This document shows, one piece after another, positions 23,350 to 30,572 of a stretch of DNA of 35,927 nt (within the stretch, counting starts at the first letter, position 1; each line of letters begins with the position of its first letter). The notes beneath the pieces were generated by a model that did not search any database, had not been told where the DNA came from, and worked only from the letters and a program-made list of their open reading frames with translations. A program made the translations under genes and the position numbers. Location: positions 1 through 35,927 of the forward strand of contig NZ_BJKK01000028.1 in the NCBI RefSeq assembly GCF_006538325.1, written 5' to 3'. The DNA is from Alteromonas sp. KUL42 (lineage in GTDB: Bacteria; Pseudomonadota; Gammaproteobacteria; Enterobacterales; Alteromonadaceae).

Positions 23350-24564
23350 CTAAAGCTGAATGGTTAAAGCAACTTGAAATACGTTTTCCGTGTACTTCTT
23401 ATTATTTTGGAAAAACGTAAGGTTGTCTTGTTCCCCTTTGTTAGTTTGCCATTCAGCCGTTACGGCGACATTTTCATGTAATTGATAACGGGTACTGAAT
23501 GTTAAAGCGTAGCCATCACTATTGTTGGGGTCGTACATGGTATTGTCGCGATCAATAACCTGGTACCAGTCTGCGCGAGCGGAGAATGTCGCATTTTCAT
23601 AGGTATAAGCTGCCGCAATATACGCACTGGCAAAATCATTGTCGACGAAACTATCACCCATTAACGTATCACCCACAAGCAATTGCGAAAACAAGGTGAG
23701 GTCACGGTTGGGCAAATAGCGCATTGTTAGCGAGTGAAAGCGCGTGTGCCATGCATAAATGCGATCAGGGTCAAGTACGGTCTGGTCTGCATTGTTGTCA
23801 TAAAAATAATATTTTACTTCGGCGGTTCGCTTGTGTGACAAGTGCGCGCCAATGTAATAACCTGCACGCCCATCGATTTCCCTAAACGGGTCGGTCCATG
23901 CGGGAGCATCAAGTTTGTCATCATCGACAACCCCCGGTATGGGCAAAAAGTTCACTCTGTCGTCATATACAGATTGCCTGTCATGCAGCGCAAAACCGCG
24001 CCAAGAGAGCAACGTACCTGTTGAATCATTACCTTTGAACACACTGCCCACGACCTTCCACGACCAATTACTTCTTACTTGGCGCCCATTTTGTCTTAAA
24101 CTTAACTCTATTCCACCAATGCGTAATTCTTCACCTATCCAACTATTAATTGCTGAATTAGAGAGAAAATGCGGCGACAACCACCCAAAGCCGGTATTTT
24201 CCGCAGATATGCTAGGGTAAAACGCACCAAGTTTAACTTCTGGCTTTATACTTGATGCCGTTAATGGTCGATATTTTATAAAAAGTTGAGTGAAGCCAAA
24301 TTCTTCCTCACCATCGTTATAAGCATTAAGTACGCCTTCTGCCGACCAATCATTTGATAACGAAAACGACGAGGCCAACACCGCTTGAGAAAGGTGGAAG
24401 CCACTGTCTTCATATCGCTGATGACTAATGCCTTTTTGCTGAAAGCTCGGTGTGTTCTCTTTCGTTACATAAGCTCCGCGTAAGAGAATGTCAGTTTTTG
24501 CGAAAGTCTGTGATGCCACTAAACAAGCTAGTGTTGATAAGGTGAACTTCAGCCGTTTATTCAT
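23350..24564 (-). CDS. Predicted outer-membrane beta-barrel (porin-like) protein
   Basis: This 404-residue protein has a signal peptide (~1-22, ending QTFA) and a body of alternating amphipathic beta-strands with many aromatic and charged residues. It ends in the outer-membrane type terminus FQVALTIQL. I do not recognise a named family; it resembles uncharacterised porin-like proteins of marine gammaproteobacteria. Its ATG overlaps the stop of the upstream cupredoxin gene (ATGA), so the two are translationally coupled. That makes a joint function likely, such as an outer-membrane partner of the copper protein. Substrate unknown. Confidence 0.75.
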   Translation of the reverse strand: MNKRLKFTLSTLACLVASQTFAKTDILLRGAYVTKENTPSFQQKGISHQRYEDSGFHLSQAVLASSFSLSNDWSAEGVLNAYNDGEEEFGFTQLFIKYRPLTASSIKPEVKLGAFYPSISAENTGFGWLSPHFLSNSAINSWIGEELRIGGIELSLRQNGRQVRSNWSWKVVGSVFKGNDSTGTLLSWRGFALHDRQSVYDDRVNFLPIPGVVDDDKLDAPAWTDPFREIDGRAGYYIGAHLSHKRTAEVKYYFYDNNADQTVLDPDRIYAWHTRFHSLTMRYLPNRDLTLFSQLLVGDTLMGDSFVDNDFASAYIAAAYTYENATFSARADWYQVIDRDNTMYDPNNSDGYALTFSTRYQLHENVAVTAEWQTNKGEQDNLTFFQNNKKYTENVFQVALTIQL

Positions 24565-25220
24565 CAGTAGTCGCCAAAACCAAAGTCAAATTCATCGTCT
24601 GCAGGTAATGCAGTACTGAGCTGCCACTCAACAGCAGAGCTTTCGTTAACCGACAACGTTTTAGTCTCAAATAAGCTGTCGCTTTTGACTAAAGGGTGCC
24701 AAAAACGCACGTTGTAATCACCTTTAGGAAGCGAAAGCGAAATACTTCCTTCATTTTCGGTTTTAGCGAAAAAAGGCGAGTCGGTTACCACAATGTACCC
24801 TAGCATCCAGTCGTGAATATTACAGCCAATATCTACAATACCAGGCTTATCAAACTTCAATGGCTCTGCGGTAAACTCTTTATACAGCTTAAGTTCAAAT
24901 TGTTTAGTGGGGGAAAATGAGTAGACATGGTGAAAAATATTGTCTGCGTTAGGGAAGCGGATACTCGTGCCCGTTTTTGCAACCAATACATGCGGCACAA
25001 ACTGCTTTTTTATCTGGTTCATGATAGCAGTTGGGGGTTCGGAGTCAGTTGTAACAGCTATCTCGAATAAGGGTTCAAAAATGAACACCGCATCGTTGAC
25101 CATTTTTCCTTCACTGTCGGCCAGTGTTATCTCAAACGTTACATTTGCGTTATTGTTCTCAGTTGCCACTGTGGTCAGCGCAAGTAAAGACAACAAAAGC
25201 GAAAGCAAAAATCTATTCAT
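24564..25220 (-). CDS. Cupredoxin-like (plastocyanin/azurin-fold) periplasmic protein
   Basis: This 218-residue secreted protein has a signal peptide (~1-20) and a cupredoxin fold at ~70-147. Type-1 copper ligands can be seen: H97 or H98 in NIFHHVYSF, C133, H136 and M139 in DIGCNIHDWMLGY. This is the pattern of the 'methylamine utilisation protein'/plastocyanin-like group. The regions before (~25-70, a small beta domain) and after (~150-218, WHPLVKSD-type beta-rich stretch) are extra. It is coupled by ATGA to the beta-barrel gene downstream. A 238-base gap separates it from the PdsS kinase gene on the same strand. Electron transfer or copper handling in the periplasm is inferred from the ligands. 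Confidence 0.85.
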   Translation of the reverse strand: MNRFLLSLLLSLLALTTVATENNNANVTFEITLADSEGKMVNDAVFIFEPLFEIAVTTDSEPPTAIMNQIKKQFVPHVLVAKTGTSIRFPNADNIFHHVYSFSPTKQFELKLYKEFTAEPLKFDKPGIVDIGCNIHDWMLGYIVVTDSPFFAKTENEGSISLSLPKGDYNVRFWHPLVKSDSLFETKTLSVNESSAVEWQLSTALPADDEFDFGFGDY

Positions 25221-25458
25221 AGCTGCACCGTGTTCAATACCCTTAAAGTAACCGGTTTTTTAGGCTAGGGCTCATCAAAAAATCAAATAAGTATAAAGAC
25301 TAACGTACAATTTATTGAAAGACCCTAAAATTTAGAAATTTATTTCACTTTATACCGTACGTAAACTCTCACATGTAGGTGGCTACACTGTATGTACACT
25401 TCTTCATTTGAAGGATAAGCACCTTGCTGTAAAAACGTTTCGCAAAGATTTACACGCA

Positions 25459-27633
25459 CTAAGTGCTCGGAAAAGTAGCGGTAACGATTACTCCCGTTTT
25501 GTCATCTCTGTCGTTCAACGTCAGTGAACCTTTGTGGAAGGTCATGATCATATTGGCAATGTATAAACCAAGCCCTAAATGCGGTGACTGCGTTGCATTT
25601 TGTACCTCATTTTCTCGTCTTACAGACACCATCGATTGCAAAAGTTGACTTTTCATTCCGGCAGGGAGTAAAGGGCCAGGGTTACTTACTAGCAATACAA
25701 TACGTTTGTCCTTTTTCTCTAAAGAAACGTGAATTTCATCCTGTGAACCGCTGAAATCCACAGCGTTAGAGATAATTTTGTCGAACAGTTGTGCTACCAA
25801 TTCTGGTGAGCCATTAATTGTTAATTTGTCTTCGCACCCAATCAACGTCCACCGTCGTTGGGAATACGTATGCTTATAGCCTTCAATACAACCACTGATC
25901 ACGTCAGTGAGATTAAAGGCTTCGAAATCTTCTTGCGCAATGGCATGTTCTAAGCGCGTGGCTTCGCTCATACTGTTTAAAATAGTGCTAAGACGATTAA
26001 CACCTGACTGAGCGCGCTCAACAAACACCTTTTGCTGCTGGGCATTACTGTCGTGAGAGAGCATATCAAGAGAAGATTTCACTACCGCAATAGGCGTTCG
26101 TAGCTCATGAGAGAGCCTTGAGGCCATGTTCTCCAAATACGAATTATATTGCTGTAAACGTGAGAGCACATCGGAAAAGGAACGTGACAAGTCACCGATT
26201 TCATCTCGCTGATTTGATATGGGTAACGTACCTACAATTTTACCGTTGTCATCAATAACGGCTTCGGTATTATCGCGAAGTGTTCGAATTCTGCTAGATA
26301 TTCGATTGGCAAAGAGTAGTAAGCCAAGTGTACCTAAAAACATAACCGCAACGATGACGTGAAATAGTTGCTCTAATGCTCGGTTTCTGAGAGTTCTTAT
26401 TCCATTGGTAGTTTGCTCCACAATTACCGCGCCCATTACGTTGCCTTCTATAAAAATAGGGTAGGCCGCAGACAATACAATGGCTTTGTTGTCGGGAGAA
26501 AGGCGCCACAAACTGTCGGGTTGACCGTTAAGAGCGGTACCTAAGTCTTGCCCTACAAGCGCGTAAGCATCGTCAAGTTCGTCAATAAAATCAGCCGGAG
26601 GCTTGGTTAATATTTGATAATAAAGAGGAAGTAACCACTCACTTTCAATCCATTTCCATATGGGGTTTGTTGGCGCTTCCCGTTGACTCACTTCAATGCC
26701 GTTGGCGGACTGGATATCCCCAGCGCGAGCTAGCACTCGCTTGTGCTTATCAACCACCCAAACCCGAGAGTCCGTATATTTTAGCCCTGCTAAAATACGT
26801 TCGATTTCAGGTGACGGGGTAATAACTGTGCCTAGCTCACTTAATATTTTAGTGTTTGCGGTGCCAAGGGCATATTGGGTTGCTCTTGTGTCAGGGTCAT
26901 CAACATCCACAAGAGTAAACGCAAGACCGCCTGCGGTCATCGATAAGGGAAAACGCAGTTCAATGTTATAACCCTCTGCGGTTTCTTGCCATCGACCTTG
27001 AATAGAGAGCGCGTTTTCAATCGCGCGGTTAGAACGGGCATTATCGGCAAGTTTGTATGCATTTACCCAACCGCTTTCATAGGGAGCAACTACGTAGCGT
27101 GCCAATGTACCTTCGAACGTTTCCATTCCAATTAATAAATGGTCACCGGTTTCTACGCTAATATTTTTGGGTTGTCGCCATAACAATGAATCGTCTTTTA
27201 CCTCAAACATGGCGTAAAGAAATTGACCGTAACGTCCCACCATGTGGCTAAAAGACAATGTAATAGGGCTACCCTGATTGCCATTGTAATATTCAATTAC
27301 TCTATCACTGGTGTACTCGCTAAGTAACTCGTTGACTTGTTGCCAGTCGTTGAGCTCACCATCTAATTGAATAGGTGAAGGAATAGGCGGGGCATAAAGG
27401 TCAGTACCCGGTCTAACATCTTGTAAATAGGCAGATTGGCTGTCAAACAGGGCAGGGCGTTCGTGTAAGGCGGTGGCCACGGCTCTCGCCGTGCCTATCA
27501 TGGTTTGCTCTTGTCCGTTTCTAAGGTATTGTTCGAGCTCCCACACATATTTGTAGCCAAGATATGGAATGGTAAATAAGAACAGCGACAATACCAGTAG
27601 CTGAAGACGAATTGAAAAACGAAACTTCATCAA
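25459..27633 (-). CDS. pdsS: Proteobacterial dedicated sortase system histidine kinase PdsS (TIGR03785 type)
   Basis: This is a 724-residue membrane sensor kinase. A first helix (~9-27) is followed by a large periplasmic part (~28-415) and a second helix (~418-438). Next come HAMP-like and linker segments and HisKA with H509 in RLSHELRTP. The HATPase_c has N623 in KIISNAVDFS and the G-box HLGLGLYIAN (~685-694). Residues ~84-250 look like a CBM9-type carbohydrate-binding fold (entry motif IQLDGELNDW, later YNIELRFPLS). The overall layout and the pdsR and pdsO neighbours match the kinase of the dedicated sortase system of marine proteobacteria. It lies 18 bases downstream of pdsR, so they are co-transcribed. 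The sortase itself is not in the window. Family recall is by pattern, not by search. Confidence 0.85.
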   Translation of the reverse strand: MMKFRFSIRLQLLVLSLFLFTIPYLGYKYVWELEQYLRNGQEQTMIGTARAVATALHERPALFDSQSAYLQDVRPGTDLYAPPIPSPIQLDGELNDWQQVNELLSEYTSDRVIEYYNGNQGSPITLSFSHMVGRYGQFLYAMFEVKDDSLLWRQPKNISVETGDHLLIGMETFEGTLARYVVAPYESGWVNAYKLADNARSNRAIENALSIQGRWQETAEGYNIELRFPLSMTAGGLAFTLVDVDDPDTRATQYALGTANTKILSELGTVITPSPEIERILAGLKYTDSRVWVVDKHKRVLARAGDIQSANGIEVSQREAPTNPIWKWIESEWLLPLYYQILTKPPADFIDELDDAYALVGQDLGTALNGQPDSLWRLSPDNKAIVLSAAYPIFIEGNVMGAVIVEQTTNGIRTLRNRALEQLFHVIVAVMFLGTLGLLLFANRISSRIRTLRDNTEAVIDDNGKIVGTLPISNQRDEIGDLSRSFSDVLSRLQQYNSYLENMASRLSHELRTPIAVVKSSLDMLSHDSNAQQQKVFVERAQSGVNRLSTILNSMSEATRLEHAIAQEDFEAFNLTDVISGCIEGYKHTYSQRRWTLIGCEDKLTINGSPELVAQLFDKIISNAVDFSGSQDEIHVSLEKKDKRIVLLVSNPGPLLPAGMKSQLLQSMVSVRRENEVQNATQSPHLGLGLYIANMIMTFHKGSLTLNDRDDKTGVIVTATFPST

Positions 27634-27651
27634 AGCCCTACACCGTGCAGC

Positions 27652-28341
27652 TTAAAGCTGCCAACGGTATCCCATTCCGTATACGGTATCGATATGATCA
27701 AAGCGAGGATCAAGTTGTACAAACTTCTTTCGCATTCGCTTGATGTGGGAAGTAATGGTGGTATCGTCCACCACCATGCGCGACTCATCCATTAATTGCT
27801 GACGACTTTTGACATGCCCAGGGCGTTTGATAAGGGCATGTAACATCCAGAATTCAGTGACTGTAAGAAGCACGGGTTGATTCTGCCAGCTCACTGTCAT
27901 ACGCGAGACATCTACTTTTAGTTCGCCTACTTTCAACTCATCTTTTTGCTCCGCAGGAGCTGACAGTAAATCGGTGCGGCGAAATAACGCAGCAATACGG
28001 GCGAGTAGATGGGCCATGCTGATGTCTTTGGTTAGGTAGTCGTCAGCGCCCATGCGCAGCCCACTGATGGTATCTACATCATTGTCTCTGGCGGTAAAAA
28101 AGATAATTGGTAGAGTTTGAGAAAGGCCGCGTAATTGCTGACAAAGCATAAAACCACCTTCTATTTCATCTTTTAAGCCGATATCGATAATAGCTAAATC
28201 GGGTAGTGTATGGTTAAACGCTGCCGCTGCTGAAGGTCTGTCTTCAAACGCGTGCACGTCATATCCTTGCGCTTTTAATGCCACAATATAGTTTTCTCTA
28301 ATGGCCGCGTCATCTTCAACAAGGGCAATGGTTTTTGGCAT
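27652..28341 (-). CDS. pdsR: Proteobacterial dedicated sortase system response regulator PdsR (OmpR/PhoB-type)
   Basis: This 229-residue response regulator has a receiver domain (~1-120) with acidic residues E9, D10, D11, phospho-acceptor D53 in AIIDIGL, and the conserved lysine in DDYLTKD. A winged-helix DNA-binding domain (~130-229) includes LLTVTEFWMLHALIKRPG and TITSHIKRMRKKF, ending DTVYGMGYRW. This matches the regulator paired with PdsS. It is first in the minus-strand operon, and a GGAAG ribosome site precedes ATG at 28341. The divergent region to pdsO with its 13-bp tandem array is its likely binding region. Confidence 0.87.
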   Translation of the reverse strand: MPKTIALVEDDAAIRENYIVALKAQGYDVHAFEDRPSAAAAFNHTLPDLAIIDIGLKDEIEGGFMLCQQLRGLSQTLPIIFFTARDNDVDTISGLRMGADDYLTKDISMAHLLARIAALFRRTDLLSAPAEQKDELKVGELKVDVSRMTVSWQNQPVLLTVTEFWMLHALIKRPGHVKSRQQLMDESRMVVDDTTITSHIKRMRKKFVQLDPRFDHIDTVYGMGYRWQL

Positions 28342-28383
28342 AAGGGCTTCCGTTATCTAAAGTCACTTTCACTAAAATGATCT

Positions 28384-28500
28384 GTAATATATCTTTGAAC
28401 AATATCGTTGAACTTTACTTCTGAGCTATATCTCCGAGCTCTATCTCCGAGCTCTATCTCCGAGCTCTATTTGAGAACTATACCTTTGAACTGAACACTT
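28384..28500. repeat. Degenerate 13-bp tandem repeat array (about nine units)
   Basis: Units in 13-base register: two exact copies of GAGCTCTATCTCC (28436-28448, 28449-28461), one with a single change (28423-28435) and one diverged at the end (28462-28474). Flanking degenerate units start GAAC at 28397, 28410, 28475 and 28488, and GTAA at 28384. The consensus is roughly GARCTNTAYCTYY. Confidence 0.75.
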
Positions 28501-28684
28501 TGCTTAAGTTCGACATAAAATCCACAAGCCTGCCTCATTTACGCCATATTTGAAAAATTGCATCACAACATTTCCTTGTTTTATGACTTTTTTTGCCACC
28601 TGGTGTTGGTTAACTAGTTATCAATTCAGCAAGGCACGAACACGCCCAATAACGCTCATCGACGCCTTGTAACTACTACCCTTT

Positions 28685-28722
28685 GCGCGGTGTATTTTCC
28701 CAACAGTGCACCGCGCCTTTTT
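28685..28722 (+). terminator. Terminator-like hairpin in the pdsO leader (possible attenuator)
   Basis: GCGCGGTGTA (28685-28694) / TGCACCGCGC (28707-28716) forms a 10-bp stem with one G-T pair and a 12-base loop. CTTTTT follows. It lies 17 bases before the pdsO start codon, with the ribosome site immediately downstream. It has the full form of a rho-independent terminator on the plus strand, but no gene lies upstream of it on that strand. Confidence 0.7.
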
Positions 28723-28739
28723 AAATACGAGGAAAAATT

Positions 28740-29513
28740 ATGGCTATTGGAAAAATCGCGAAGTATACCTTTGTTGTTGGCGTTACAGCACTTTCTTTTA
28801 ACGCAATGGCGTCAGATACATCTTCAATAGATAAAATGGCTTCAAGCAAATCGCCATCGCTTGCAATGAAAAAGCAACAAGCGCAAGAGTCGCAAGCGGT
28901 TGCTGTGGGGCTAGGCAGCGGGGTTGTTATCGGTGCCGTTGTTGCAGGCCCTGTTGGTGCGGTTGTCGCTGGCGTGATGGGGGCGCTGCTAGGCGAAAAC
29001 TCTTCTCAAGATAAAAGCCTTAAAGCAGTAAATACACAGCTAAGTCGAGTGCAAAAAGATAATGCTGAATTGCTCGCGGCCAATCAAACTATGCAGAACC
29101 AGATGATGCTTACCCAAGTGGCATATGAAGATGAGCGTATGCAAGCGCCAGCACCTACATTTAAAAGTAGTATTCAATTTAAGTCGGGGTCGGTTGCGGT
29201 TGAAACACTCTACGCTGAGCAACTCGATTTAGTTGCGAAAGCCCTTAAGGGAAATGAAAAATTAACCGTACGTTTAACAGGCCAGGCAGATAAACGGGGC
29301 GACAGCCAATTTAACCAAGCCTTGTCGATGCAGCGGGCATTGAGTGTTAAAGCGTATTTGACCGACCTAGGCGTAAAAAGCGAGCAAATTATGACGGTAG
29401 CCGTAGGGGAATCGCAAAGTGCGCAAACTGAACACGAAGGTATTTTCTTCGACCGAAAAGTCGAGATGGAAATTGCTGAACGAGCGCCCGTGCTGATGAG
29501 CCTAAATAATTAG
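28740..29513 (+). CDS. pdsO: Sortase-associated OmpA-like protein PdsO (TIGR03789 type)
   Basis: This 257-residue cell-envelope protein has a signal peptide (~1-24, ending NAMA), a glycine-zipper hydrophobic stretch (~54-85, with VAGPVGAVVAGVMGALLG) that could insert in a membrane, a coiled coil (~88-120), and a C-terminal OmpA peptidoglycan-binding domain (~145-250). The OmpA domain has LTGQADKRGDSQFNQALSMQRA and a final FDRKVEMEI. This layout and the divergent pdsR-pdsS pair match PdsO of the dedicated sortase system. In this window no sortase follows; the next gene is on the other strand. The start is set by GAGG about 8 bases upstream. Confidence 0.85.
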   Translation: MAIGKIAKYTFVVGVTALSFNAMASDTSSIDKMASSKSPSLAMKKQQAQESQAVAVGLGSGVVIGAVVAGPVGAVVAGVMGALLGENSSQDKSLKAVNTQLSRVQKDNAELLAANQTMQNQMMLTQVAYEDERMQAPAPTFKSSIQFKSGSVAVETLYAEQLDLVAKALKGNEKLTVRLTGQADKRGDSQFNQALSMQRALSVKAYLTDLGVKSEQIMTVAVGESQSAQTEHEGIFFDRKVEMEIAERAPVLMSLNN

Positions 29514-29586
29514 AGCGTGTTGACCTTTTCGGTAAACTTTGCTGCAAAAACGTACCGCTAAAGTCAACATGATCTAGTTAAACGGG
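29511..29586. repeat. 76-base palindromic element starting at the pdsO stop codon
   Basis: Ends TAGAGCGTGTTGAC (29511-29524) and GTCAACATGATCTA (29573-29586) are inverted copies, 12 of 14 matching. Inside are CGGTA (29530-29534) / TACCG (29553-29557) and a core TTTG-CTG-CAAA. The whole folds into one long stepped hairpin. It may double as the terminator region for convergent pdsO and the AhpD-like gene. A 12-base piece, TAGAGCGTGTTG, recurs inverted at 33062-33073. Confidence 0.55.
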
Positions 29587-29633
29587 CCAGTTAAAGAAAC
29601 AATATACTGGTCCTAGGTATTTTATCTCACCTT

Positions 29634-30257
29634 TTATTTAACGTGCTTTCCACCTGTCCAGCCGCCTTTGGCGAGTATGTCGTCACCTAATGCTTTAGGT
29701 GACGCTTCTATTTCTGTCGCCATCGAGTCGTTCCAGCGATTTAAAAAGCCGTATAAGCTAACCGCACCTAAAATTTCGACAATTTCTTCTTCGTTCCAAT
29801 GTGCACGCATGGCTTCCATAAGCGGTGCGTCTACGGCATTGGGAACACTGCCAGCGGCAAGTGCAAAGTCGAGGGCCACGCGTTCAGCTTCGCTATAAAG
29901 AGGGCTTGTTTTGTATTCCCACACCGCGGCCACTTTGTCATCGCTGATGCCGTGAATACCGGCAGCAATCAGTGAATGTGCTTCACAGTACTGGCATCCA
30001 GCTGCTCGACTGGAAAAATGAGCTATAAGGCGTTTGAACCCACCATCAACAACACTGCCACTACCCATCACACCTTTGGTCAACGCGGCAAAACCCTTTA
30101 CCATTTCAGGTTTGCGCTGCATGGTAAGTAAGCTGTTGGGAATAAAGCCTAAAATATCAATGAATACCGCGAAATCATCCGCTAACTCAGGTGTGGTTTC
30201 TGGCGGTAAGGGAGCTAAAAGCGGCGAGAGTATTTCTTTTGATGTATTGTTGGGCAT
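29634..30257 (-). CDS. Carboxymuconolactone decarboxylase/AhpD-like family protein
   Basis: This 207-residue cytoplasmic protein of the CMD/AhpD superfamily (PF02627) has the redox motif CQYCEAH with C88, C91 and H94, the CxxC-xx-H centre of AhpD-like peroxidase/disulfide proteins. The family's paired helical repeats are visible (FAVFIDILGFIPNSLLTMQRKPEMV and EIVEILGAVSLYGFLNRWND). A role in peroxide or disulfide defence is the usual guess; decarboxylase activity is unlikely because of the CxxC centre. It stands alone, convergent with pdsO and divergent from the ABC operon. Confidence 0.9.
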   Translation of the reverse strand: MPNNTSKEILSPLLAPLPPETTPELADDFAVFIDILGFIPNSLLTMQRKPEMVKGFAALTKGVMGSGSVVDGGFKRLIAHFSSRAAGCQYCEAHSLIAAGIHGISDDKVAAVWEYKTSPLYSEAERVALDFALAAGSVPNAVDAPLMEAMRAHWNEEEIVEILGAVSLYGFLNRWNDSMATEIEASPKALGDDILAKGGWTGGKHVK

Positions 30258-30572
30258 GATTTGCAGACCTGTCGTTATTATTGATTACACTTTTGTCTAA
30301 GCGAATTTAGTGCTCTAGGGTTGAATTGTACTTTTTTGCACCAACTTAACATGCTGTATTTAGTCGTTAAAAACAACCGCTAGATCGCTCATGTATTCTA
30401 AAGACAGTACGTTTTGCGTTACACTTTGTAATGCACAGAAGGGTGTAACGTAAACGGTGTAACTAAAACAGTATTTGTTACAGATGACACTTAATTAGCA
30501 CTTCAATTACACATGTCAGGTGAGCATCTCCTTACCGCTGTTTAACGGTAACATTCACAACACAGGCAAATC
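30258..30572. promoter_or_regulatory. Divergent region between the AhpD-like gene and the ABC operon
   Basis: These 315 bases hold no gene. The heptamer GTGTAAC occurs inverted at 30418-30424 and direct at 30443-30449 and 30457-30463, the last two within GGTGTAAC repeats 14 bases apart. A hairpin TTACCG (30532-30537) / CGGTAA (30546-30551) lies just before the yadG-like ribosome site (AGG at 30564). No clear promoter hexamers were assigned. Confidence 0.45.

Larger units (their letters stand above)
28342..28739. promoter_or_regulatory. Divergent pdsR/pdsO control region
   Basis: These 398 bases hold no gene. From left to right: a degenerate 13-bp tandem array (28384-28500), a TAACTAGTTA palindrome (28611-28620), a distant inverted repeat CAAGGC (28630-28635) / GCCTTG (28664-28669), a terminator-like hairpin (28685-28722) and the pdsO ribosome site (GAGG near 28729). 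A -35/-10 pair was not assigned with confidence. Confidence 0.6.

Noticed and set aside
25221..25458. Possible attenuator between pdsS and the cupredoxin gene
   Set aside because: Only a 5-bp hairpin (TGTAG-GTGG-CTACA near 25375) and scattered AT-rich stretches are visible; no convincing terminator or promoter.
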